This document shows, piece by piece, positions 7,904 to 16,156 of a DNA stretch of 64,000 nucleotides (within the stretch, counting starts at the first letter, position 1; the number at the start of each line of letters is the position of its first letter). The stretch covers positions 186,001 through 250,000 of the forward strand of contig NZ_SSCL01000002.1 in the NCBI RefSeq assembly GCF_005876955.1, given 5' to 3'. A model generated the notes under the pieces. That model was not told where the DNA came from, did not search any database, and saw nothing but the letters and a program-made list of their open reading frames with translations. The position numbers were made by a program, and so were the translations under genes. The stretch is from Sinomonas gamaensis (GTDB lineage Bacteria; Actinomycetota; Actinomycetes; Actinomycetales; Micrococcaceae).

Positions 7904-9987
7904 CCGAACTCGCCCCCGACGCCGCCGCTCTCGCAGAGGACGCGGCCGAGACCGCCGAGGACGTGCGGATCGACGTCGATGCGCTCGCCGAGCAGCTTCT
8001 TGGCACATGGGCCGAAACACGCCGTGAAGCGCGCGAGCTCGCGGGCCGCTCGGAGCTCCACAAGGCAGAAGGGCTCACCCACCATGAGCACCGGGAGCGC
8101 GTCTTCGGGCAGCTCAAGTACCTCGTGGACCACCGTGCTGTGCACCGGGCGTTCCCGAAAGAACTCGGTGGCGACGAGGACCACGGCGGGAACATCGCAG
8201 GATTCGAGGAGCTCGTCACCGCAGATCCTTCCCTCCAGATCAAGGCGGGGGTCCAGTGGGGCCTCTTCGGCGCAGCCGTTCTCCACCTCGGCACTGAGGA
8301 GCACCATGCCAAGTGGCTTCCCGGCATCATGTCGCTCGAGGTCCCCGGCTGCTTTGCCATGACCGAGATCGGCCACGGTTCGGATGTGGCAAGCATCGCC
8401 ACAACAGCCACCTACGACCCCGAGACCGAGGAGTTCGTGATCCACACGCCGTTCAAGGCCGCGTGGAAGGACTACATCGGGAACGCCGCGAAGGACGGCA
8501 TTGCCGCCGTCGTCTTTGCACAGCTCATCACCGCCGGCGTGAACCACGGGGTCCATGCCCTCTACGTCCCGCTCCGAGACCCTGAGACGAAGGAATTCCT
8601 CCCCGGCATCGGCGGGGAGGACGACGGCGTCAAGGGCGGCCTCAACGGGATCGACAACGGCCGCCTCCACTTTGACCACGTACGGGTTCCGCGCAGCAAT
8701 CTGCTCAACCGGTACGGGGCCGTTGCACCGGACGGTTCCTATTCCTCGCCGATCTCCAGTCCGGGGCGCCGCTTCTTCACCATGCTCGGAACCCTCGTGC
8801 AGGGACGGGTGTCTCTCGACGGAGCCGCAACGGCGGCGGCCAAAGTCGCCCTGACGTCCGCCATCCGCTACGCCTCCGAGCGTCGCCAGTTCAACGCCTC
8901 CTCGGACGTGGCGGAGGAAGTCCTGCTCGACTACCAGCGCCACCAGCGGCGCCTCCTCCCCCGCCTGGCGACCGTCTACGCGATGAGCTTCGCCCATGAG
9001 CAGCTGCTCGCGAAGTTCGACGGCGTCTTCTCCGGCCGTACGGACACCGATGGCGACCGTCAGGATCTCGAAACCCTCGCGGCCGCCCTCAAGCCGCTCT
9101 CCACATGGAGCGCCCTCGACATCCTCCAGGAATGCCGGGAGGCGTGCGGGGGCGCAGGTTTCCTCATCGAGAACCGCTTCGCGTCGCTGCGCGCCGATCT
9201 CGACGTGTACGCCACGTTCGAGGGCGACAACAACGTGCTCCTCCAGCTCGTGGCCAAGCGTCTCCTCAACGACTACGCGAAGGAGTTCCGCACCATGAAC
9301 GTGGGGGCTCTCGCCAAGTTCGCCCTGGGCCAGGCCGCCGGCGTCGCGTACCGGACTGGTCTGGGGGCTGTTGCGCAGTTCGTCCGCGACAGCGGCCGCG
9401 CGCAGCGCGCGGCGTTGGCGCTCCGCGACGAGGACACCCAGCGGCTCCTCCTCGCCGATCGGGTCCAGACGATGGTCGCAGAAGTGGCGCAGGCGCTCCA
9501 CGGGGCCAACAAGCTGCCGCAGGCCGAGGCCGCAGCGCGGTTCAACGCGCACCAGAACGAGCTCATCGAGGCAGCCCGCGCACACGCGGAGCTCCTCCAG
9601 TGGGAGGCCTTCACCGAGGCGCTCGCGGAGATGAAAGATCCGGGCACCAAGCAGGTCCTCACCTGGCTGCGTGACCTCTTCGGCTTGTCGCTGATCGAGA
9701 AGCACCTCGCCTGGTATCTCATGAACGGCAGGCTCAGCATGCAGCGCGGGCGGACCGTCGGGGAGTACATCAACAGGCTGCTCGCCAAGCTTCGCCCCCA
9801 CGCCCTCGACCTTGTGGAGGCGTTCGGCTATGGCCCCGAGCACCTTCGTGCCGCCATTGCCTCAGGTGCAGAAGCGGAACGCCAGAGCGAGGCGTCTGCT
9901 TATTTCGCGTCGCAGCGCTCATCGGGTGCGGCTCCCAAGCTGGAAAAGCACGCGAAGCAGGTCAGGCACCCGAAGCTGGCGTCCTGA
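7900..9987 (+). CDS. Acyl-CoA oxidase-type dehydrogenase (ACOX family)
   Basis: A 695-residue flavoprotein catalysing the first, alpha-beta-desaturating step of acyl-CoA breakdown. It is longer than ordinary dehydrogenases (about 390) and follows acyl-CoA oxidase architecture: helical N domain, beta domain with FAMTEIGHGSD (152-162), helical domain with ECREACGGAGF (411-421) and YATFEGDNN, whose E441 is the expected catalytic base, then a C-terminal ACOX-like helical domain (about 480-660). If it is an oxidase it passes electrons to O2 and makes H2O2; many database entries would simply say acyl-CoA dehydrogenase. ATG at 7900 overlaps the tetR stop. Context with thiolase, FabG4 and MaoC supports a beta-oxidation role. 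Confidence 0.88.
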   Translation: MTELAPDAAALAEDAAETAEDVRIDVDALAEQLLGTWAETRREARELAGRSELHKAEGLTHHEHRERVFGQLKYLVDHRAVHRAFPKELGGDEDHGGNIAGFEELVTADPSLQIKAGVQWGLFGAAVLHLGTEEHHAKWLPGIMSLEVPGCFAMTEIGHGSDVASIATTATYDPETEEFVIHTPFKAAWKDYIGNAAKDGIAAVVFAQLITAGVNHGVHALYVPLRDPETKEFLPGIGGEDDGVKGGLNGIDNGRLHFDHVRVPRSNLLNRYGAVAPDGSYSSPISSPGRRFFTMLGTLVQGRVSLDGAATAAAKVALTSAIRYASERRQFNASSDVAEEVLLDYQRHQRRLLPRLATVYAMSFAHEQLLAKFDGVFSGRTDTDGDRQDLETLAAALKPLSTWSALDILQECREACGGAGFLIENRFASLRADLDVYATFEGDNNVLLQLVAKRLLNDYAKEFRTMNVGALAKFALGQAAGVAYRTGLGAVAQFVRDSGRAQRAALALRDEDTQRLLLADRVQTMVAEVAQALHGANKLPQAEAAARFNAHQNELIEAARAHAELLQWEAFTEALAEMKDPGTKQVLTWLRDLFGLSLIEKHLAWYLMNGRLSMQRGRTVGEYINRLLAKLRPHALDLVEAFGYGPEHLRAAIASGAEAERQSEASAYFASQRSSGAAPKLEKHAKQVRHPKLAS

Positions 9988-10044
9988 TCATTCGACCTCC
10001 GGCCTGTTCGCTCTGAGCCCTCGTACGGAGGCTTCCACCCCTCA

Positions 10045-10082
10045 CTTGGCCGGGTCTAGCCTGAGGGCAAGGCCCGGCCAAG
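10045..10082. promoter_or_regulatory. Inverted repeat upstream of hsp20
   Basis: A perfect 10-bp inverted repeat (CTTGGCCGGG at 10045-10054, CCCGGCCAAG at 10073-10082) has an 18-base loop containing TAGCCT. It lies between the acyl-CoA oxidase stop and hsp20. It could be a weak terminator or an operator for the heat-shock gene; it does not match the CTTGAG-type HspR site. Confidence 0.5.
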
Positions 10083-10111
10083 GGACCGGGCAGACCCACG
10101 AGGAGGATGCT

Positions 10112-10561
10112 ATGGCAGAAGGATGGTCCCGTCGCGGCGGGTGGGACATGCCCGTCCCGCCGCAGTTCCGCCGCTTCGGATTCCCGGAGCAGTTCCGTCG
10201 GTTCATGGAGGGCGACTGGGACACAGGGTGGCTGCGGATCGAGGAATTCCGCGAGGGCGAGACCCTTGTGGTGCGGGCAGAGGTTCCGGGCATCGATCCG
10301 GAGAGGGACGTCGACGTGAGCGTGCGCGACGGCGAGCTGAACATCCGTGTAGACCGTCAGGAGAACAGCGAAAACGCCAACAAGGACGGGTACCGGTCGG
10401 AGTTCCGGTATGGCTCCTTCGCCCGGTCCGTCCAGCTTCCGCGAGGCGCGCGACAGGAGGACATCAAGGCGAGCTACCGGGACGGGGTGCTCGAGATCCG
10501 CGTTCCGGCGGCGCCCGAGAGCGGTCCCGGCCCCACGAAGATCAACGTGAGCAGAGACTAG
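10112..10561 (+). CDS. Hsp20/alpha-crystallin small heat-shock protein
   Basis: A 149-residue ATP-independent holdase chaperone. The alpha-crystallin domain spans about 40-140, with a short aromatic N-terminal arm containing PPQFRRFGFPEQFRRF. Domain landmarks are EVPGIDPERDVDVSV and the A-x-x-x-G-V-L-x-I/V motif seen as ASYRDGVLEIRVP. ATG at 10112 is preceded by AGGAGG (9-base spacing counted from the A), so the longer open frame upstream is not the gene. It stands alone, with a hairpin before and a convergent terminator after. Heat or stress control is expected for the family, but no HspR or CIRCE element was recognised. Confidence 0.93.
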   Translation: MAEGWSRRGGWDMPVPPQFRRFGFPEQFRRFMEGDWDTGWLRIEEFREGETLVVRAEVPGIDPERDVDVSVRDGELNIRVDRQENSENANKDGYRSEFRYGSFARSVQLPRGARQEDIKASYRDGVLEIRVPAAPESGPGPTKINVSRD

Positions 10562-10572
10562 GGATTGGATGG

Positions 10573-10618
10573 ACGACGACGGCGAGCTGCCTCGGGCGAG
10601 GCGGCTCGCCGTCGTCGT
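10573..10618. terminator. Bidirectional terminator hsp20 / glgM-like
   Basis: A 15-bp stem ACGACGACGGCGAGC with GCTCGCCGTCGTCGT encloses a second short stem (GCCTC/GAGGC). It lies between two convergent genes. There is no long T tract on either side. Confidence 0.7.
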
Positions 10619-10631
10619 TCGCCTCTCAGCG

Positions 10632-11828
10632 TCAGGCGAGCACTGAGCGGTAGACCTCGAGAGTCGTCTCGGCGATGCTGTCCCAGGAGAAGTGCTGCTC
10701 GGCACGCTTGCGGCCGGCTTCTCCCATCTGGCGTGCACGCGCAGGATCGGACACCACTTCGGTGAGGGCGGCGGCGAAGTCGGTGACGAACTTCTCGGGA
10801 TCGAGAGGAGTGCCCGTCCCGTCGGTAACCTGCTCGATCGGGACGAGCAGCCCCGTCGTGCCGTGGTCGACGACCTCCGGAATACCCCCCGTTGCCGTGG
10901 CAACCACCGCTGCGCCGCAGGCCATGGCTTCGAGATTCACGATGCCAAGGGGCTCGTAGATGCTCGGACAGGCGAACGCCGTGGCATGGCTCAGGACCTG
11001 AATGAGCTCCGCGCGCGGGAGCATGCGCTCGATCACGACGACACCCTCGCGCTCGGCCTTCAGGCCATCGATGAGGGCGGCGGTCTCCTTGGCGAGGTCA
11101 GGGGTGTCAGCGGCGCCGAGGCACAGGACGAGCTGGACGTCCGCCGGAAGCTTCGCGGCCGCGCGAAGGAGGTAGGGCACGCCCTTCTGCCGAGTATTCC
11201 GGCCCACGAAGACGACGGACGGCTTCTCGGGGTCGACGCCGAGAGCACTCACATGCTCCGTGTTCTCGTCGCGCTCCCACAGGGAGACGTCGATGCCGTT
11301 GTGGACCACGCGGACCTTGGCGGGATCGACCTCCGGGTAGCAGCGCAGGATGTCCTCGCGCATGCCGTGCGACACGGCGATGATCGCCGACGCTGCCTCA
11401 TACGCTGTCTTCTCCACCCAGGAGGACAGCCGATAGCCGCCGCCAAGCTGCTCGGCCTTCCACGGGCGCAGCGGCTCGAGGCTGTGGGCGCTCAGGACGT
11501 GGGGGATTCCGTACAGCAGCCCCGCGATGTGGCCGGCCATGTTGGCGTACCACGTGTGCGAATGAACGACGTCGGCCCCCGACACCTCGGGCACGATGTC
11601 CACGTCGATCCCCAAGGTCTGGAGAGCCGCGTTCGCACTGGCAAGCTGCGGCGGCGCCTGATGCGAGGTGACCTTGGCGCCGTCGACCTCAGGCTCGCGC
11701 GGAGCACCGAACGCATGAACCCTCAAATCCACCTGCCGGGCTAGCACTTTGCTGAGCTCCGACACGTGCACCCCCGCCCCACCGTAGATCTCCGGGGGAA
11801 ACTCTTTGGTCACAATGTCAATTCGCAC
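10632..11828 (-). CDS. GT4 glycogen/maltose-1-phosphate synthase (GlgA/GlgM)
   Basis: A 398-residue retaining glycosyltransferase of family GT4. N-terminal: RIDIVTKEFPPEIYGGAGVHV with the Gly-rich loop; C-terminal: the E-x7-E nucleotide-sugar motif in YEPLGIVNLEAMACG. GTG at 11828 is the start, since upstream translation runs into the divergent glgC leader. Classical plant/E. coli GlgA is a GT5 enzyme of about 480 residues. This shorter GT4 form, divergent from glgC, matches mycobacterial GlgM, which makes alpha-maltose-1-phosphate from ADP-glucose for GlgE. It would usually be labelled glycogen synthase; the GlgM reading is an inference from family and layout. Confidence 0.88.
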   Translation of the reverse strand: MRIDIVTKEFPPEIYGGAGVHVSELSKVLARQVDLRVHAFGAPREPEVDGAKVTSHQAPPQLASANAALQTLGIDVDIVPEVSGADVVHSHTWYANMAGHIAGLLYGIPHVLSAHSLEPLRPWKAEQLGGGYRLSSWVEKTAYEAASAIIAVSHGMREDILRCYPEVDPAKVRVVHNGIDVSLWERDENTEHVSALGVDPEKPSVVFVGRNTRQKGVPYLLRAAAKLPADVQLVLCLGAADTPDLAKETAALIDGLKAEREGVVVIERMLPRAELIQVLSHATAFACPSIYEPLGIVNLEAMACGAAVVATATGGIPEVVDHGTTGLLVPIEQVTDGTGTPLDPEKFVTDFAAALTEVVSDPARARQMGEAGRKRAEQHFSWDSIAETTLEVYRSVLA

Positions 11829-11936
11829 GGCACCAACGTAGTCGCTGCCGGGTAGGTGTTCTAGTGTGAACCACGAGGCTCTCTGCAGCGTGGGAGAGGC
11901 CCGAAGGGCCGGAAGAAGAGATGACGGGGGTGCGCC

Positions 11937-13349
11937 ATGGCGCCGAAACGAGTGTTGGCAATCGTCCTGGCCGGTGGAGAGGGAAAGCGGCTCATGCCGC
12001 TCACGGCGGATCGTGCGAAACCGGCCGTGCCGTTCGCGGGAGCGTATCGGCTCATTGATTTCGCGTTGTCGAACCTGGTGAACTCGGGGTACCGGCACAT
12101 CGTGGTGCTCACGCAGTACAAGTCGCACAGCCTCGACCGCCATATCTCCGAGACCTGGCGGCTCTCGACCCTCCTGCAGAACTACGTTGCCTCCGTTCCC
12201 GCCCAGCAGCGTGTGGGGAAGAGCTGGTTCCTCGGCAGCGCGAACGCCATCTACCAGTCGCTCAATCTCATCTACGACGACCAACCGGACATCGTCGTCG
12301 TCGTCGGCGCAGACCACGTGTACCGCATGGACTTCGAGCAAATGGTCCAGGCCCACATCGCGTCCGGCGCGAAGGCGACCGTCGCCGCCGTGCGCCAGCC
12401 CCTCAGCATGGCGAACCAGTTCGGCGTCATCGAGACCGACTCCGCCGATCCCGGGCGCATCGCCGCGTTCGTCGAGAAGCCGCCGACGACGCCCGGCCTG
12501 CCGGACGCCCCAGATCAGTTCCTCGCGTCCATGGGGAACTACGTCTTCGACTCCGACGCGCTCGTCGAAGCGCTCAAGCGGGATGCCGAGCGCCTGGACA
12601 CGAAGCACGACATGGGCGGCGACATCGTCCCCTACTTCGTCGAGCGCGGCGAGGCCGGCGTCTACGACTTCACCCTCAACGAGATCCCCGGCGCAACCGA
12701 ACGAGATCGCACGTACTGGCGGGACGTGGGCACCATCGACTCGTTCTACGACGCCCACATGGACCTCATCTCCCCGCTGCCGGTCTTCAACCTCTACAAC
12801 TCCAAATGGCCCATCTACACGCACCAGAGCGTCTCACCGCCCGCGAAGTTCGTGCGCGGCGTCGGAGGCCGGATCGGCTCCGCCCTCGATTCGATCGTCT
12901 CGAGCGGCGTCGTGGTCACGGGCGGCTCCGTCGAGGGTTCCGTCATCTCGCATGATGTGCGCGTCAACGCCGGCGCACGGGTGCTCGACTCGGTGCTGAT
13001 GGACGGCTGCATCGTCGGCGAGGGCGCCGTCATCCATCGCGCCATCCTCGACAAGAACGTCACCGTCCCCCCAGGCGCCACCATCGGACTCGACAGCAAA
13101 CTGGACAAGCAGCGCGGCTTCCAGGTGACCGATTCGGGGATCACCGTGCTCGCGAAGGGACAGTCGGTGCCCGAACCGAGCGAGGACGAGAAGAACCTTG
13201 CCGCAGCGTGGGCGTCCGAGCACCCCGCCGAGTTCGAAGACAGGACTCAATCCCGGGCCGCTGAGGCGAGTGCCGCAACCGGGAACGGACAGCGGGAAGC
13301 CGATGCGCCGTCGTCGGCCGCTGAGGCAGCGGAGGCCGCGCCCCGGTAG
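11937..13349 (+). CDS. glgC: Glucose-1-phosphate adenylyltransferase
   Basis: A 470-residue enzyme that makes ADP-glucose from glucose-1-phosphate and ATP, the committed step of glycogen synthesis. The nucleotidyltransferase domain begins at [27 protein letters not shown] and the left-handed beta-helix C-terminal domain follow. The last about 55 residues are an Ala/Glu-rich tail beyond the usual 410-420 residue core and look disordered. ATG at 11937 lies about 13 bases after an AGAAGAGA purine stretch. Divergent from the glgM-like gene with 108 bases between starts, which must hold both promoters; I could not assign them reliably. Confidence 0.95.
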   Translation: MAPKRVLAIVLAGGEGKRLMPLTADRAKPAVPFAGAYRLIDFALSNLVNSGYRHIVVLTQYKSHSLDRHISETWRLSTLLQNYVASVPAQQRVGKSWFLGSANAIYQSLNLIYDDQPDIVVVVGADHVYRMDFEQMVQAHIASGAKATVAAVRQPLSMANQFGVIETDSADPGRIAAFVEKPPTTPGLPDAPDQFLASMGNYVFDSDALVEALKRDAERLDTKHDMGGDIVPYFVERGEAGVYDFTLNEIPGATERDRTYWRDVGTIDSFYDAHMDLISPLPVFNLYNSKWPIYTHQSVSPPAKFVRGVGGRIGSALDSIVSSGVVVTGGSVEGSVISHDVRVNAGARVLDSVLMDGCIVGEGAVIHRAILDKNVTVPPGATIGLDSKLDKQRGFQVTDSGITVLAKGQSVPEPSEDEKNLAAAWASEHPAEFEDRTQSRAAEASAATGNGQREADAPSSAAEAAEAAPR

Positions 13350-13360
13350 ACTTGGAGGCC

Positions 13361-14830
13361 ATGAGCTCCACCGATCCCGCGTCCCCCGAGACTCTCACCC
13401 CGGAGGAAATCCAAGCCTGCCTCAAAGTGCTCGGCACCATCCACAAGTACGACGAGGAACACCCGGATTTTGTCGCCGTGCGGCGCGCCACGGGCAAGAT
13501 GTTCAAGGCGCACCGCCGGTTCACCCGGAACCAGAAGCGGGACGCGATCGCCGACGCCGATCGGGCTGTCCTCGCGCAGACCGCAACGGCCGCCCCGGAC
13601 AGGATCGACGACGAGACCAAGGGCAACAAGCTCAAGCCCTCGGCTACCGGCAGAATCGCCGGGCACCTGATCCGTGCTCGCGCCTGCTACATCTGCAAAC
13701 AGCCCTACACCCAGGTCGACGCCTTCTACCACCAGCTGTGCCCTGAATGCGCGGCCTTCAGCCACGCAAAACGCGACGCGCGGACAGACCTCACGGGTCG
13801 GCGCGCCCTCCTGACGGGCGGGCGCGCCAAGATCGGCATGTACATCGCGCTGCGGCTTCTCCGCGACGGGGCCCACACGACCATCACCACGCGGTTCCCC
13901 AAGGACGCTGCGCGCCGCTTCGCCGCCATGGAAGACAGCGGCGAGTGGCTGCACCGCCTCCGCATCGTCGGTATTGACCTCCGCGACCCGTCCCAGGTGA
14001 TCTCGCTCGCCGAATCCGTGGATGCCGAGGGCCCGCTGGACATCATCATCAACAACGCGGCCCAGACGGTCCGCCGGTCCCCCAACGCCTACCGCCCGCT
14101 GGTCGAGGCCGAAGATGAACCCCTTCCCGCCGAGCTTCTGGCGTCGAACGGCGGCCCGGAGCTGCTCACCTTCGGGCACGCCCACGACAAACACCCACTG
14201 TCCATTGCCGGAAGCGTCACCGGACACCCCGTCCTCGCCCCTGACGCTGTGACCGCGCTCGCCCTCTCCACGGGATCAGCCTCGCTCGAGCGGATCGAGG
14301 CCGGAACCGCGATCGACGCAGGGGGACTCGTCCCCGACGTGGCGAAGATCAACTCCTGGACGCAGGTGGTGGAGCAGGTCGACCCCCTCGAGATGCTCGA
14401 AGTTCAGCTCTGCAATGTCACGGCGCCCTTCCTGCTGATCAGCAGGCTCCGGGAAGCGCTCCGCCGATCGACTGCACGCCGGAAGTACATCGTGAACGTC
14501 TCGGCCATGGAAGGCCAGTTCGGGCGGAAGTACAAGGGTCCCGGCCACCCCCACACCAATATGGCGAAGGCATCCCTCAACATGCTGACGCGGACCAGCG
14601 CCGGCGAGATGTTCACGACCGACCAGATCCTCATGACCGCGGTCGACACCGGGTGGATCACCGACGAACGTCCTCACTACACGAAGGTCCGCCTGGCCGA
14701 CGAGGGCTTCCACGCTCCGCTCGATCTCGTGGACGGGGCCGCGAGGGTCTACGACCCGATCGTCATGGGCGAGGCAGGCACGGATCTCTTCGGCGTCTTC
14801 CTCAAGGACTACAAGCCCTCCCCCTGGTGA
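13361..14830 (+). CDS. SDR-fold oxidoreductase with N-terminal zinc-ribbon
   Basis: A 489-residue protein. Residues 1-108 are a helical domain; a CYIC...CPEC pair (C109, C112, C127, C130) forms a probable zinc ribbon; a Rossmann domain then begins with LLTGGRAKIGM (about 151-160). A long insertion (about 245-320) separates the NNAAQT segment from the catalytic region. The serine in VNVSAMEG is present, but the position four residues before the Lys of NMAKASL is Thr, not the usual Tyr. ATG at 13361 has GGAGG four bases upstream, so the TTG at 13352 is rejected. It begins 11 bases after glgC and may be cotranscribed. The substrate is unknown. Confidence 0.8.
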   Translation: MSSTDPASPETLTPEEIQACLKVLGTIHKYDEEHPDFVAVRRATGKMFKAHRRFTRNQKRDAIADADRAVLAQTATAAPDRIDDETKGNKLKPSATGRIAGHLIRARACYICKQPYTQVDAFYHQLCPECAAFSHAKRDARTDLTGRRALLTGGRAKIGMYIALRLLRDGAHTTITTRFPKDAARRFAAMEDSGEWLHRLRIVGIDLRDPSQVISLAESVDAEGPLDIIINNAAQTVRRSPNAYRPLVEAEDEPLPAELLASNGGPELLTFGHAHDKHPLSIAGSVTGHPVLAPDAVTALALSTGSASLERIEAGTAIDAGGLVPDVAKINSWTQVVEQVDPLEMLEVQLCNVTAPFLLISRLREALRRSTARRKYIVNVSAMEGQFGRKYKGPGHPHTNMAKASLNMLTRTSAGEMFTTDQILMTAVDTGWITDERPHYTKVRLADEGFHAPLDLVDGAARVYDPIVMGEAGTDLFGVFLKDYKPSPW

Positions 14831-14905
14831 GCCCGTCCCCTGGATGCACAGTGTCCGGGGTGTCTCGTGGCCCATTCTCGCGGCTAGTGGTCGGTTCTAC
14901 ACTGT

Positions 14906-14935
14906 GGCCATCCACAAAAGGGCCATCCATAAGAG
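14906..14935. repeat. Tandem 15-bp duplication
   Basis: Two adjacent units starting GGCCATCCA (14906-14920 and 14921-14935) differ at two positions. They lie just downstream of a possible -10 box TACACT (14898-14903), in the leader of the DUF2171 gene. Confidence 0.65.
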
Positions 14936-14959
14936 GGCCCGGCGGAAAGGATATCGACC

Positions 14960-15301
14960 ATGAACGTTATCGAGCAGGTCCGCGAGGGAATGCAGGTCGT
15001 CGGGCCGGACGGGAAGAAGATCGGCAAGGTCGAAGACCTCAAGATGGGCGATGCGGAAGCGGTGACCGCGGAAGGGCAGACCGATCCCGAAACCGGGGGG
15101 CTCATCGGCACCTTCGTCGATCAGTTCGCGGAGACCTCCAAGGTGCCTCGCCACGTCGCGGAAAGGCTCCTGCGGCTGGGCTACGTGAAGATCGACAAGT
15201 CCGGCCTGTTCGCAGGGCACGAATTCGTCGCCGCGGATGAGCTGGACCGGGTCGAGGGCGACACTCTCTGGCTCAAGACGGGCCAGCCCGCCGGCCAGTA
15301 G
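14960..15301 (+). CDS. DUF2171 domain protein
   Basis: A 113-residue soluble protein. The N-terminal part IREGMQVVGPDGKKIGKVEDL-type segment (residues 4-29, here starting IEQVREGM) is the DUF2171/PRC-barrel-like beta module; the second half has a similar strand pattern around YVKIDKSGLFAGHEFVAADEL. ATG at 14960 has GGAAAGGA upstream. Family members are common in actinobacteria and Deinococcus; they have no established function, though PRC-barrel relatives bind partner proteins. It is monocistronic, and its stop lies 3 bases from the convergent transglutaminase stop. Confidence 0.8.
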   Translation: MNVIEQVREGMQVVGPDGKKIGKVEDLKMGDAEAVTAEGQTDPETGGLIGTFVDQFAETSKVPRHVAERLLRLGYVKIDKSGLFAGHEFVAADELDRVEGDTLWLKTGQPAGQ

Positions 15302-15304
15302 TCG

Positions 15305-16156
15305 TTAGGCGAGGCGCGTGATCTCCACCGAGACGTCGAGATGGGAGCCGCCGCCGCCCGAGAGGATGCCCTTGAGCGGCGGGACGTCCCGATAGTCGCG
15401 CCCGCGCGCCACAGTGACGTGGTAATCCCCCGCCGGCTTGTGGTTGGTGGGGTCCCAGCTGCGCCACTCCCCGTCCCACCACTCAAGCCACGCATGGGAC
15501 TGGCCGGCCACCGCCTCGCCGATGTCCGCCGTCGACCGCGGATGGAGGTACCCGGAAATATAGCGAGCCGGGATGCCAAGGCTCCGCAGCGACCCGATCG
15601 CGAGGTGGGCGAGGTCCTGGCAGACGCCCTGCCGCTGTTTCCACGCCTGCTCTGCGTCGGTGGTCACCCCGGTGCTCCCGGGCATGTAGCGCATCTCGCC
15701 CCGCAGCCACTCGAAGACTGCGTGGGCGGCTGCGTGGGGGTCGAGGTCTCCTGCGAGCCCCGGGACGATGTCCAATACCTCGCTTCCGGGACCGGAGAGT
15801 CGTGACTGCGGGAGCCAATCGCTGAACTGGTCCTCGACCTCGGGACTCCTCAGTCGCTCCCAGGAGACGATGGCGCCGTCGGCGGGCACTCGCTCGACCC
15901 GATGCACCTCGACGGTCGTGGTCGAGGTGACTTCGAGGTACTCGTGCGGGATCTGCATGTCGAAAGCGGTGACCCGGGTTCCCCAGTAGTCCTTGTACGA
16001 GCTCACGGCGGCCTGGGAAGGCAGGACACGGACCTGCGACTCGAGCACAACCTGCTGGGGTTCGGTGAGCGGCGTCATCCGGGCCTCGTTGTAGCTCAGG
16101 GTGACGCGCTGGTTATAGCGGTACGCGGTCCGATGGACAATCCTCAACCGGGTCAT
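15305..16156 (-). CDS. Transglutaminase-like cysteine protease family protein
   Basis: A 283-residue protein with a bacterial transglutaminase N-terminal beta domain (about 1-90) and a transglutaminase-like core. The triad is C179 in QGVCQDLAHL, H221 in SHAWLEWW and D235 in WDPTNH. No signal peptide is visible, so it should act in the cytoplasm as an amidase, protease or acyl transferase. It overlaps the alpha-E gene by 4 bases and is third in the ATP-grasp/alpha-E/transglutaminase operon. Such conserved linkage suggests the three modify or cleave a peptide or amide product together. The substrate is unknown. Confidence 0.88.
   Translation of the reverse strand: MTRLRIVHRTAYRYNQRVTLSYNEARMTPLTEPQQVVLESQVRVLPSQAAVSSYKDYWGTRVTAFDMQIPHEYLEVTSTTTVEVHRVERVPADGAIVSWERLRSPEVEDQFSDWLPQSRLSGPGSEVLDIVPGLAGDLDPHAAAHAVFEWLRGEMRYMPGSTGVTTDAEQAWKQRQGVCQDLAHLAIGSLRSLGIPARYISGYLHPRSTADIGEAVAGQSHAWLEWWDGEWRSWDPTNHKPAGDYHVTVARGRDYRDVPPLKGILSGGGGSHLDVSVEITRLA

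Noticed and set aside
7585-9843. 752-codon open frame on the minus strand
   Set aside because: Antisense to the acyl-CoA oxidase-type gene; it follows high-GC codon bias of the real gene and has no recognisable domains.
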